Shown: positions 36,203 to 45,122 of the stretch, one piece after another
Layout: every line of letters starts with the position of its first letter
Position numbering within the stretch: position 1 is the first letter of the stretch
Assembly (NCBI GenBank): GCA_051295955.1
Contig: JBPDWA010000004.1
Coordinates: 124,001-188,000, forward strand
DNA: 64,000 nt
From: Enterococcus faecalis_A
GTDB lineage: Bacteria > Bacillota > Bacilli > Lactobacillales > Enterococcaceae
Direction of reading: 5' to 3'
Notes under the pieces: generated by a model
Databases searched by the model: none
Told to the model about the DNA's origin: nothing
The model's input: the letters and a program-made list of their open reading frames with translations, nothing else
Position numbers and translations under genes: made by a program

Positions 36203-38314
36203 TTGAAAAATTTGCGTATGCCTAATTTTTTAAATACACGATTAGGTTTATTTTCGTTTGTAGCTATTCTTATGTGGCTAAAAAATATTTTTGCTTATAC
36301 CGTAGATTTTCGCTTGCGAATCGAAAATTTAAATGAATATTTTATTTTAATGATCAACCCGATTGCAACCACTTTTTTCTTATTAGCTATTGCATTATAC
36401 ATAAGAAAGAAAAAAGCATCTTACATTACAATGATGGTCATTTACTTTTTGATGAGTCTCTTGCTATTTTCCAATGTGGTGTACTACCGGGAATTCACTG
36501 ACTTCATTACGGTAAATACGATGTTGGGTGCCGGTAAAGTTGCCAGCGGCTTAGGAGAAAGTGCATTGCGGCTCTTCCGCCCTTACGATATTTTATATTT
36601 CTTGGATTTCTTCATCATTGCGATTTTAATGATCACCAAGAAAATTAAATTGGACGAACGTCCCGTTCGTGCTCGAGTAGCTGTTTCTGTCAGTCTGCTA
36701 TCAATTGTCTTTTTCTTGTTCAACTTATTTATGGCAGAAACTGAACGCCCTCAATTATTAGGTCGTCAATTCTCTCGTGATTATATTGTCAAATTCTTGG
36801 GGCTGAATGCATTTACTGTGTACGATGGAATCACAACGTACCAGACCAACCAAGTGCGAGCTGAAGCGACTGCAAATGACATGAAACAAGTAAGCGATTA
36901 TGTTAAACAACATTATGCGGCACCTAACGATCAAACTTTTGGCATGGCAAAAGGAAAAAATGTGATTTATATCCACTTGGAAAGTTTCCAACAATTTTTG
37001 ATTGACTACGAATTAAAAGATAATAAGGGTGTAGATCACGAAGTAACACCTTTCTTAAATAGTCTTTTTCACAGTAGAAGTACCTTTAGTTTCGACAATT
37101 TCTTCCACCAAGTCGGCCAAGGAAAAACCAGTGATGCCGAAACCTTGTTTGAAAACTCTCTATTTGGTTTAGATCAAGGCTCTTTATTTACCCAAGTTGG
37201 TGGCAAAAATACCTTTGAAGCAGCACCTGATATTTTAAAACAAACTGCTGGCTACACCAGCGCTGCTTTCCACGGAAATGTCGGCAACTTCTGGAACCGA
37301 AACGAAACGTATAAACGTTTAGGATACGACTATTTTTTTGATGCAAGTTATTATGATGTAAATGATAGCAATTCATTCCAATATGGGTTGCACGACAAAC
37401 CATTCTTCCAACAATCGGTTAAATATTTAGAACATTTGCAACAACCGTTTTATTCTAAATTTATCGCAGTTTCCAATCATTATCCATATTCCCAATTTAC
37501 AAACGATGAAGCTGGTTTCCCAGTACCAAATACTCCTGACGAAACCATCAACGGATACTTTGCGACTGCCAACTATTTAGATAAGGCTGTTGAAGAATTC
37601 TTCAATTACTTGAAGTCTTCAGGCTTGTATGAAAACTCTGTGATTGTTTTATATGGCGACCACTACGGTATCTCCAATTCACGGAATAAAAACTTAGCTG
37701 AATTACTTGGCAAATCCAAAGCGGACTGGAATGATTATAATAACGCTGCTTTACAACGGGTGCCTTATATGATTCACATTCCGGGCCAATCAAACGGCGG
37801 CATCAATCATACCTACGGCGGTCAAGTCGATGCGTTGCCTACATTGTTGCATCTTCTAGGTGTTGACACGAAAAACTATATTCAATTAGGGCAAGACTTG
37901 TTCTCTAAAGATAACAAACAAACAGTGGCCTTTAGAAATGGCAATGTCGTCACACCAAAATATACAATTTTAGGCGCTGATATTTACAATACTGCTACTG
38001 GACAATTGATTGCCAATCCAACGGATGCTGTCAAAAAAGAAGCCGAAGCGTTAAAAAAAGCAGCCGGCAAACAACTACAAGTTTCTGACCAAATAACCAA
38101 CGGTGATTTGTTACGCTTCTACACAGATAGCGGCCTTAAACCAATTACGCCGGAATCGTTTAATTACAAAGATCAGCTCGAACAACTGGAATCCATCGAA
38201 AAAGACAAAGGTGCCAAATCAACCAGCGTTTATAGTCAACATCAAGAAAAATCTACGGTTGACCAATACCATACAGACTCCTATCAAGGCTATCTGAAAA
38301 AAGGACAACAATAA
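36203..38314 (+). CDS. ltaS: Lipoteichoic acid synthase
   Basis: Polymerises glycerol phosphate from phosphatidylglycerol onto a glycolipid anchor outside the membrane. 703 residues: five N-terminal membrane helices (about 12-180), then an extracellular alkaline-phosphatase-fold sulfatase domain. The catalytic nucleophile is Thr309 in GQGKTSDAETLF; other metal ligands lie in IHLESFQQF and YGDHYG. FHGNVGNFWNR is the substrate-pocket motif. The start used (TTG/ATG region at 36203) follows AGAGAGGACG. Monocistronic, with strong promoter and terminator. Confidence 0.95.
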   Translation: MKNLRMPNFLNTRLGLFSFVAILMWLKNIFAYTVDFRLRIENLNEYFILMINPIATTFFLLAIALYIRKKKASYITMMVIYFLMSLLLFSNVVYYREFTDFITVNTMLGAGKVASGLGESALRLFRPYDILYFLDFFIIAILMITKKIKLDERPVRARVAVSVSLLSIVFFLFNLFMAETERPQLLGRQFSRDYIVKFLGLNAFTVYDGITTYQTNQVRAEATANDMKQVSDYVKQHYAAPNDQTFGMAKGKNVIYIHLESFQQFLIDYELKDNKGVDHEVTPFLNSLFHSRSTFSFDNFFHQVGQGKTSDAETLFENSLFGLDQGSLFTQVGGKNTFEAAPDILKQTAGYTSAAFHGNVGNFWNRNETYKRLGYDYFFDASYYDVNDSNSFQYGLHDKPFFQQSVKYLEHLQQPFYSKFIAVSNHYPYSQFTNDEAGFPVPNTPDETINGYFATANYLDKAVEEFFNYLKSSGLYENSVIVLYGDHYGISNSRNKNLAELLGKSKADWNDYNNAALQRVPYMIHIPGQSNGGINHTYGGQVDALPTLLHLLGVDTKNYIQLGQDLFSKDNKQTVAFRNGNVVTPKYTILGADIYNTATGQLIANPTDAVKKEAEALKKAAGKQLQVSDQITNGDLLRFYTDSGLKPITPESFNYKDQLEQLESIEKDKGAKSTSVYSQHQEKSTVDQYHTDSYQGYLKKGQQ

Positions 38315-38316
38315 AC

Positions 38317-38349
38317 AAAAAAGCTTGGGCCAAATGCTCAAGCTTTTTT
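38317..38349 (+). terminator. Terminator of ltaS
   Basis: AAAAAAGCTTGGGC and GCTCAAGCTTTTTT form the stem, followed by TTTC. Starts 3 bp after the ltaS stop. Confidence 0.88.
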
Positions 38350-38422
38350 GTTTCTTTTTCATAAATTATTCATATTCTTTGATTATACTATTACTAGTTT
38401 AGCGAGGTGAATATAGTTTATC

Positions 38423-39166
38423 ATGAAACATTTCCGTTATGCTTTAGCAAGTATCAGCTACCATAAGTATGTAACGCTTTTCACTTTGTGTTTTTTTTCA
38501 ACTTTTGCCTTTGTTTTAATGTCGTTAACAAATTTATGCCGAATAGAAACGAAATTTTTACGTCAATTAGCCAAAATTCCCAATAGTACGGCACAGATCG
38601 GGTATCATCGACAAATGCTGACCTACTATCAAAACTATTCTTTATGGTTGATTTTATTTTTTTCAATTAGCTTTAGCCTCTTTTGGCTTTGGTACTTATT
38701 TTACAAAAAGAATGAATTGAAGGTCCTCCACTTAACCGGTTTTTCCAAGGTCGGAATTGTAAAACAATGTTTTTATGAAATTGTTACGCCCGCTGTTATA
38801 GCTTGTGGTGCTGTTTTATTAGCAGTGCTCCTTTTTCAAAATACTTATAACTATTTATTGTTACAGGCTCGCCTTTGTTTAGCTCATAGCATTCAGATAC
38901 CAGAAGCCTCTTTTTCTATTTTAAACGACAGTACAGCCAATTTTACAGATGTGGTTCCGAGCAAATCCGTTGTGACTATCAAAAAGCTTGATTTATTTAC
39001 TTTAGACGAGCATACGCTAACTTTGGCAAGTTCTTTTAAGGACTGGCTAATAAGCAGCGGCCTTTTACTTTTACTTACCTTAGCTTTACTTCTTGTGATT
39101 ACTTGCTGTTATCTAGCTTTACAGAAAAAGAAATGGAGTCTTTGCTATGAAATTACAAAAAGCTAA
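38423..39166 (+). CDS. FtsX-like membrane protein (permease of an odd ABC pair)
   Basis: 247 residues with an N-terminal helix (about 15-38), an extracellular loop, and three more helices (about 72-92, 116-137, 213-236). The layout, with an N-terminal helix followed by a YYQNYSLWLI helix and a cytosolic KKNELKVLHLTGFSK stretch resembling a coupling loop, recalls FtsX/MacB-type permeases. It overlaps the next gene by 20 bp; that gene encodes an ATPase-like protein lacking the ATP loop. Function unknown; the two probably form a complex. Confidence 0.6.
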   Translation: MKHFRYALASISYHKYVTLFTLCFFSTFAFVLMSLTNLCRIETKFLRQLAKIPNSTAQIGYHRQMLTYYQNYSLWLILFFSISFSLFWLWYLFYKKNELKVLHLTGFSKVGIVKQCFYEIVTPAVIACGAVLLAVLLFQNTYNYLLLQARLCLAHSIQIPEASFSILNDSTANFTDVVPSKSVVTIKKLDLFTLDEHTLTLASSFKDWLISSGLLLLLTLALLLVITCCYLALQKKKWSLCYEITKS

Positions 39167-39692
39167 TCGCCTTTCATCTGCTCCACAGTTAGCCTTCGGC
39201 TGCCAGCCGCACAAGGTACATAGTATTCACTTGGAGCCTCAGGAATATTCACTATTTTCTCAAAGGTATTGTAGCGATGACTATATTGTTTTGTCGTTAG
39301 ATACAACGTTGCTGCCTTACCTTTCACTGCAGGAAAATTTATTTTTAAACAGCTCTATCAAAAAGAAAGCAAAGAAGCAGCTTTTACTAACATGGCTGCC
39401 GATCTTTCATTGGTCAACTACTATTTTAACGAAAGAAGTCAGCGCACTGTCTACCTATGAACGTCTCAAATGCCAATTGCTGCAGTTTGTTTTTTCCGAA
39501 AAAGAAACCATGCTCGTTACTGATATTTTTTCTAAGCTTACTGTTCCTCAAAAACAGGAGCTGCTTCCTTTATTCCAGCAAATTACCAGACGGGCACAAA
39601 AACAACTAATTTTGTTAACAAATGATAGGCAAATTGCTGACAACCCGTATATTGATGTCAAACTTTCACTTAACAAAACTGAAAAAGACTAG
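39147..39692 (+). CDS. Degenerate ABC ATPase-like protein without Walker A
   Basis: 181 residues, soluble. Its middle and end follow ABC ATPases in order: a Q-loop-like LSLQENLFL (59-67), a signature-like LSTYE (101-105, normally LSGGE), a Walker-B-like TMLVTDIF (121-128, without the usual Glu), and a switch-like LLTND (156-160, normally TH). No GxxGxGKS loop exists, so it cannot bind ATP in the normal way. It overlaps the FtsX-like gene and may be a structural or regulatory partner. Both could also be a slowly decaying ABC transporter, but the frames are intact. Confidence 0.6.
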   Translation: MKLQKANRLSSAPQLAFGCQPHKVHSIHLEPQEYSLFSQRYCSDDYIVLSLDTTLLPYLSLQENLFLNSSIKKKAKKQLLLTWLPIFHWSTTILTKEVSALSTYERLKCQLLQFVFSEKETMLVTDIFSKLTVPQKQELLPLFQQITRRAQKQLILLTNDRQIADNPYIDVKLSLNKTEKD

Positions 39693-39727
39693 AAAACAAG
39701 TTTTGCTGCTTGTTTCTAGTCTTTTTT
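39687..39727. terminator. Shared terminator between the degenerate ABC gene and the kinase gene
   Basis: AGACTAGAAAACAAG and CTTGTTTCTAGTCT form a stem of about 14 bp, followed by TTTTTTC on the plus strand and preceded by an A-run, so it can serve both converging genes. Confidence 0.85.
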
Positions 39728-39732
39728 CTTAG

Positions 39733-41199
39733 CTATTCGGTTATTTCAATGTCGGGAAAGGAAATGGTAAAGGTGGTGCCCTTACCTAACACACTTTTGA
39801 CGTCGATTTTGCCTTTATGAAGCCGAACTAATTGCTGAACGATTGGCAACCCTAAGCCAGATTCTCCGTACTTGGTGTTTTTTCGTGAAGGATCCGCTTT
39901 GTAGTATCGATCCCAAATATTCTTCAGCTGCTCTTCGGTCATTCCAATGCCAGTATCTGAAATACTGACAGTCGTTTCCAAGTAGCCTTTAGTCAATGCG
40001 ATGCGAATGGTCCCGTTGGTAGTAAATTGAATCGCATTTTGCACAATATTAACAATAATTTGCATAAAGCGATCATAATCAGCGTAAATGTCTACCGGCT
40101 CTGTTGTTTCTAAAATCAAATCATTTCCGGCTGCTTCTGCCTTACCTCGGAGCTGTGTGACAATATTTTCCAAAGTGGCTGTTGCGTTAAATTTTTTGAC
40201 GACAATACTGATTTGATTGGTGCGTATCTTTTCATAATCAAGATTTTCGTTTACTAAGCGGATGAGTCGGGATGTTTCATTTTGCATTAATTGAATAGCA
40301 TTGGCTTTTTGATTTTCGGGAATGGCGTTGTATTGTAGACCTTCCAACAAGCCATTAATCGTTGTTAACGGGGTGCGCATTTCATGAGAAGCATCAGCCA
40401 TAAACTGGCGACGTCTTTCTTCCTGTCGGTTGATTTCTTCTTGCGATTCTTTTAGAGATTCAGCCATTTTATTAAAATCTTCTGCCAAATCATCGAATTC
40501 ATCTTTATCTTTGACAGCCAGTTTGATGTCAAAATTGCCACTGGTAATTTCTTTGGTTGCTTTACGCATACGATTAATTCGATTCACTTGGAAATTCGCA
40601 AAGAAATAACTTAAAATCAACGCTACAATCACTGAAAAAACAAATCCTTTAATCAAGTTCTTCGTAACGGCATTCACGCTATCAGTGACGTTTTTAGCTG
40701 GTTGAGTGATGATCAAAGCGCCGATTAATTGATTTTCATTGCTGATTAAATCAGTGGAATAAACCGGCAACATCACATAAGAGGAAGTTTTAGGCGCACC
40801 GTAAATGTCTTTGCTTTCAGTAGTGTATACTCGCTTACCTTTACTTAACTGCGACCAGTTTTTGTCAATAACGGAAGAATCCAAGGTCCGATTAACATGG
40901 TCAAGGGGATATTGTATTTTTTTCTCAGTGTTGAGAAAAACAAATTGTACGTCTTGTCTTTGCAAGACACGTTCGGTTAATTGAAAAGCAGCATTTAAGT
41001 TATCACGATCAGAAGTTGCGGCTGATTTCGGGTACAACTCGCGAATTTCTAAAGCTGAAAGAGCATAACCGTAAAGCTGATCATAATTGGACCCTTGCAT
41101 CGTTTGCTTCGTTAATTGAGTAAAGGAAGCACCTACAATTAAAATAATCAAAGTAATCACGCCTACAAAGGCGAGTAATTGTTGATAAAGATATTTCAT
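39733..41199 (-). CDS. Two-component sensor histidine kinase
   Basis: 488 residues: membrane helix (about 8-30), an extracellular sensor part, a second helix (about 185-205), HAMP (about 206-260), HisKA with DASHEMRTPLTTI carrying the phospho-His, and HATPase with NIVQNAIQFT, DTGIGM and GESGLGLPIVQQ. Partner of the response regulator just upstream, with a 1-bp overlap. Size and layout fit the LisK/EtaS kinases linked to envelope stress and acid response, but I cannot separate it from other OmpR-class kinases by sight. Confidence 0.88.
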   Translation of the reverse strand: MKYLYQQLLAFVGVITLIILIVGASFTQLTKQTMQGSNYDQLYGYALSALEIRELYPKSAATSDRDNLNAAFQLTERVLQRQDVQFVFLNTEKKIQYPLDHVNRTLDSSVIDKNWSQLSKGKRVYTTESKDIYGAPKTSSYVMLPVYSTDLISNENQLIGALIITQPAKNVTDSVNAVTKNLIKGFVFSVIVALILSYFFANFQVNRINRMRKATKEITSGNFDIKLAVKDKDEFDDLAEDFNKMAESLKESQEEINRQEERRRQFMADASHEMRTPLTTINGLLEGLQYNAIPENQKANAIQLMQNETSRLIRLVNENLDYEKIRTNQISIVVKKFNATATLENIVTQLRGKAEAAGNDLILETTEPVDIYADYDRFMQIIVNIVQNAIQFTTNGTIRIALTKGYLETTVSISDTGIGMTEEQLKNIWDRYYKADPSRKNTKYGESGLGLPIVQQLVRLHKGKIDVKSVLGKGTTFTISFPDIEITE

Positions 41200-41918
41200 T
41201 AAGCAACACCTGAATCATCAAATTTGTACCCGACACCCCAGACTGTCTGGATAATTTGCGGTCCTACTTTTTCAATTTTTTGGCGTAGTTTTTTAATATG
41301 GGCATCTACTGTACGCTCATCCCCAAAATATTGATAATCCCATACCATTTGTAACAACTGTTCTCTTGAAAAAACTTGTCGCGGCTTTTTAGCCATGGTA
41401 AATAATAAATCAAATTCTTTAGGCGTTAAACCTACAATAAGCTGATCATTTAAGTAAGCTTCTCGTGTTTTGGTATTCATCTTGAAATGGGCCGTTTGAA
41501 TATCGAAGGTTTCATCAGAAGCCTCAGCAGCTTCTAGAGGATGTTCACTTAGTTCAGAACGACGATGTAAAGCCTTCATACGAGCAATTAAAGTTAATGG
41601 GCTAAAAGGCTTAGTAACATAATCGTCAGCCCCTAGTTCTAACCCAATAACCTGGTCGCTTTCAGAATCCCTAGCCGTTAACATGATAATAGGAACAGTT
41701 CCAGAAACTTTACGAATTTCACGACAGACAGCCATGCCGTCCAAACTTGGCAGATTCAAGTCAAGTGTCACCATGTCCCATCTATCCGGTTCAGCTAAGA
41801 AAGTATCTAGACCAGCTTGGCCGTCATACTGAAACGTAGCATCCCAACCTTCATTTAAAAAAAACATTTGCATCATTTCCGATACAGATTCATTATCTTC
41901 GATCATTAATATATTCAT
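41199..41918 (-). CDS. OmpR-family response regulator
   Basis: 239 residues: receiver domain with the acidic pocket IEDNES, phospho-Asp in VTLDLNLPSLDG, conserved Thr in MLTARDS and Lys in VTKPFSP, then a winged-helix DNA-binding domain (about 140-235) ending RTVDAHIKKLRQKI and TVWGVGYKF. Co-transcribed with the kinase. Possibly EtaR/LisR-like. Confidence 0.92.
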   Translation of the reverse strand: MNILMIEDNESVSEMMQMFFLNEGWDATFQYDGQAGLDTFLAEPDRWDMVTLDLNLPSLDGMAVCREIRKVSGTVPIIMLTARDSESDQVIGLELGADDYVTKPFSPLTLIARMKALHRRSELSEHPLEAAEASDETFDIQTAHFKMNTKTREAYLNDQLIVGLTPKEFDLLFTMAKKPRQVFSREQLLQMVWDYQYFGDERTVDAHIKKLRQKIEKVGPQIIQTVWGVGYKFDDSGVA

Positions 41919-42138
41919 CTTATTTCACTCCCAAATATTCTACATTTGCTTTTATCCATTTTAGTATACTCTAAAATAACGATTGCTCCAACTTATTCTC
42001 TATTTCTTCCTAAAACCTTAGACTTTTTTTCAAATATTTGCTCCATATCTTTCCCATCTGATTTTTCATAGGCAATTTTTCGAAAAAATGGTACACTACT
42101 TCTATGATATTTGGCAAGAAAGGAGCAATGGTGCACAA

Positions 42139-42888
42139 GTGGACAATGAAAAACATTTAATAATTGATACTTGTATACTAGCTGGCAAAATCATGCTGGA
42201 GAACGGTTCTGAAGTTTATCGAGTTGAAGATACAATCGAAAGAATCGCTGAAAATGCCGGCCAAACAGATTGTGTGAGTTATATTACTGCTACCGGCTTA
42301 TTTGTTGGTTTTCGCTCCTCTAGCCACACCCAACTGGAAAATATTAGTCAACGGGCCATCAATCTCGAAAAAGTCAGCGCCGTCAATGATCTTTCGCGGA
42401 AGTTTGCAGCTAAAGAACTGACGATTCACGAGTTAAATCGCCAACTGCATCGGGTGGACACCGATATTCCTGAATTTCCTCTTTCTTGGCAAATATTGGC
42501 TGCTGGAATTGTCAGTTGCACCTTGATGTATATTTTTGGCGGAACGTGGCAAGATTTTCCAGCAACATTTGTAATTGGTATGGTTGGATTTGGGCTACTG
42601 CTGAGTGTGCAAAACATCTTGAAAATTCCTTTTTTGGGGGATTTCCTCGCTGCCTTTGCGATCGGCTTCTTTGCTTATTTAGCTGTTTCGTGGCATTTTG
42701 CAGCCAATCTTGATAACATTATTATCGGTGCTGTGATGCCGCTGGTACCTGGGGTTGCTATTACCAATGCTTTTCGTGATATTTTAGCTGGCCATTTAAT
42801 CAGCGGTACTGCTAGAATCACGGAGGCTATTTTTGTCGCCAGTTCAATTGGCATCGGTATTGCCGTGGTTTTTAAATTATTTATGTAA
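42139..42888 (+). CDS. ThrE-type threonine/serine exporter, N-terminal half protein (YjjP-like)
   Basis: About 249 residues: a cytosolic helical start (LAGKIMLENGSEVYRVEDTI, the DUF1212 signature) and five membrane helices. GTG 42139 is preferred to the ATG at 42088: AGGAG lies at 42121-42125, and the earlier ATG would overlap the likely promoter (TATGAT at 42103). It works with the next gene; in actinobacteria the two halves are one ThrE protein. Export of Ser/Thr or small acids is the family role. Confidence 0.82.
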   Translation: MDNEKHLIIDTCILAGKIMLENGSEVYRVEDTIERIAENAGQTDCVSYITATGLFVGFRSSSHTQLENISQRAINLEKVSAVNDLSRKFAAKELTIHELNRQLHRVDTDIPEFPLSWQILAAGIVSCTLMYIFGGTWQDFPATFVIGMVGFGLLLSVQNILKIPFLGDFLAAFAIGFFAYLAVSWHFAANLDNIIIGAVMPLVPGVAITNAFRDILAGHLISGTARITEAIFVASSIGIGIAVVFKLFM

Positions 42889-42900
42889 GGGGGAACAATC

Positions 42901-43359
42901 ATGGCATGGATTGTGCATGTTAGTTTTAGTTTTTTAAGTACGGTAACCTTTGGTATCATCACTAATGTTCCTCGCCGAGCCTTAGTAGCTTGTGGCATAA
43001 CCGGTGCAGTCGGTTGGATGATTTATTGGCTTACTAAAGATTGCGCCACTGGTGCAACATTTGCCAATTTTTTAGGTGCCGTTGGCATTGGTACGGCCAG
43101 TGTTTATTTTTCCAGAAAGTTAAAAATGCCGATGATTATTTTTAACATTCCCAGTCTCGTGCCCTTAGTTCCTGGCGGTCCCGCCTATCAAGCCGTCCGC
43201 AGTATCGTATTAGGTGATTATTTGGCTGGCTTAAATTTCGCTTTAAACGTTGCTTTTACTGCTGGCGCGCTAGCAGCTGGTTTTGTGGTAACAAGCATTC
43301 TGGAACGCATAGTGAAGCAAATTATGCAGACTAAAACATTTTACAAACAAAAAAACTAA
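42901..43359 (+). CDS. ThrE-type exporter, C-terminal half protein (YjjB-like)
   Basis: 152 residues with four to five membrane helices and the family block IPSLVPLVPGGPAYQAVRSI. Starts 12 bp after the first half behind GGGGG, so the two are translated together. Confidence 0.85.
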   Translation: MAWIVHVSFSFLSTVTFGIITNVPRRALVACGITGAVGWMIYWLTKDCATGATFANFLGAVGIGTASVYFSRKLKMPMIIFNIPSLVPLVPGGPAYQAVRSIVLGDYLAGLNFALNVAFTAGALAAGFVVTSILERIVKQIMQTKTFYKQKN

Positions 43360-43364
43360 ATTAT

Positions 43365-43415
43365 AGCGAGCGGTTTATTGGTGGTCTTGACAACCAATCA
43401 TAAACCACTCGTTTT
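43365..43415. terminator. Bidirectional terminator between the ThrE pair and the trp transporter
   Basis: GAGCGGTTTATTGGT and ACCAATCATAAACCACTC form a long stem with small bulges and then GTTTTC. It separates converging operons. Confidence 0.75.
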
Positions 43416-43427
43416 CTTTCTGGCTAG

Positions 43428-44210
43428 CTAATCATAAAATTGTGCTACTTCTTCTTCAAAAAACATTAACAAGTCAGTCAAAGTCAACCGAGCTTTAGCG
43501 GCTGCATCCAGGTCTTTCACGATGCGGCCTTTTTGTAATACAATTAGCCGATTGCCATAATTTAAAGCATCTTCCATTCGGTGGGTAATCATTAAACAAG
43601 TTAGGTTTGCTTCTGCAATTCTTTGAGCGGTTACTTTCATTAGCTGTTTAGAAGTTTTCGGATCGAGGGCAGCCGTATGCTCATCCAACAGCAATAATTC
43701 CGGTTTGGAAATTGTAGCCATCAATAAACTAAGAGCTTGTCTTTGACCGCCTGATAAATTACCAGCTGGTGTGTCTAATTGATGTTCCAGACCATTGCCC
43801 ACCTCGCTACACAACTGCGTAAAATATGCTCGTTGCTGAGTGATTTTTCGAAGCGTTAAGCGCCTTTTTTGGCCACGATGAAGCGCCAGCAGTAAATTTT
43901 CTGCAACTGTCATTCTTGGCGCAGTTCCCATTTTCGGGTCTTGGAAAACCCGGGAAAAATAAGCGGCTCTTCGCTCTGGTGAAAGGTGTGTACAATCGGC
44001 TCCACGAATGAAAAATTGGCCTTGTGAAAGCAAAAGTGTTCCAGCAATACTATTAAACAAGGTACTTTTACCAGCCCCGTTTCCCCCAAGTACTGTAATA
44101 AAGTCACCAGGATAGATCGCTAAGTTCACTTGATCCAATATAACTTTACGCTCATTTATTCCGTTATCCACGTATTTAGAGGCTTGCTTTAATTCAATAA
44201 CTGGCTTCAT
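43428..44210 (-). CDS. trpZ: ABC transporter ATP-binding protein (tryptophan-type importer)
   Basis: 260 residues with all ATPase motifs: Walker A VLGGNGAGKSTLF, signature GNLSGGQRQALS, Walker B LLLLDEHTAALD, and switch His in MITHRMED. Overlaps the permease gene by 4 bp. In the TrpXYZ-type importers this subunit drives uptake. The tryptophan specificity comes mainly from the leader upstream of the operon. Confidence 0.85.
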   Translation of the reverse strand: MKPVIELKQASKYVDNGINERKVILDQVNLAIYPGDFITVLGGNGAGKSTLFNSIAGTLLLSQGQFFIRGADCTHLSPERRAAYFSRVFQDPKMGTAPRMTVAENLLLALHRGQKRRLTLRKITQQRAYFTQLCSEVGNGLEHQLDTPAGNLSGGQRQALSLLMATISKPELLLLDEHTAALDPKTSKQLMKVTAQRIAEANLTCLMITHRMEDALNYGNRLIVLQKGRIVKDLDAAAKARLTLTDLLMFFEEEVAQFYD

Positions 44211-45094
44211 TTTTCTTCACCTCTTTTTGTAAATCCTTGTAATCGCAGCGTTTTGCGTAACTGAGGAATCATTAAGCAGAAGGCGAGAATTGCCGCTGAA
44301 ATGATTTTTAAGTACGTAGTATCAAAGCCCAGTTTAATCACGAACAAAATCAACAATTGATAGATAATGCTGCCTAAAACAATGGCCACTAAACGTTCTG
44401 CTAAAGTTAATTCCCCGAAAAGAACCTCCCCGATAATGAGAGATGCCAAGCCGATGACAATCACTCCGATTCCTTTATTTATATCTGCGTAACCATCATT
44501 TTGAGCAATTAAAGCACCTGACAAAGCGATGACGCCATTTGAAAGAGTTAAGCCTAAAATTTTCATCCGATCGGTTTTTATTCCTAAAGAACGTGCCATA
44601 ATTTCATTGTCCCCAGTAGCGATATAAGCTTGCCCTAAATTGGTATTTAAAAAGAATAACAACAAACCGATTACAACGGCTAAGACAATTCCTCCAAGGA
44701 AAATCGTATCAAAATAATCAGGCAACTGTAACTTTTCGAAAATTGCTTGGATTTTTGGCTGATTGAGTAAGGAAAGATTTGGGGTTTTCATCACGTATAA
44801 AATTACGGAATTAAGCCCTGACATCACTAAAATACCGGCTAGAATAACGGGAATCTTCCCTTTTGTGTAAAGTAACCCCGTCACTAGTCCGGCTAGCATA
44901 CCAGCTGCTACACCCATCAGCGTTGCCACCAGCGGCGTAATCCCTGCAGTAATTGCGCTGACACACACCGCACCTCCTAACGGAAAAGAACCTTCCGTTG
45001 TCATATCGGGAAAATCTAAAATACGATACGTCATAAAAATGCCCAAGCCTAACAAAGCCCACAACATTCCTTGACCAATTGCTGAAACTATCAT
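44207..45094 (-). CDS. trpY: ABC transporter permease (tryptophan-type importer)
   Basis: 295 residues with eight or more membrane helices. The sequence GVIALSGALIAQNDGYADIN is the conserved cytosolic loop of this branched-chain-like permease class. Starts 28 bp after the binding-protein gene. A second permease is not needed if it forms a homodimer. Confidence 0.83.
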   Translation of the reverse strand: MIVSAIGQGMLWALLGLGIFMTYRILDFPDMTTEGSFPLGGAVCVSAITAGITPLVATLMGVAAGMLAGLVTGLLYTKGKIPVILAGILVMSGLNSVILYVMKTPNLSLLNQPKIQAIFEKLQLPDYFDTIFLGGIVLAVVIGLLLFFLNTNLGQAYIATGDNEIMARSLGIKTDRMKILGLTLSNGVIALSGALIAQNDGYADINKGIGVIVIGLASLIIGEVLFGELTLAERLVAIVLGSIIYQLLILFVIKLGFDTTYLKIISAAILAFCLMIPQLRKTLRLQGFTKRGEEK

Positions 45095-45122
45095 TTGCTT
45101 GCCCTCACCTTCTTTTCTTTAA

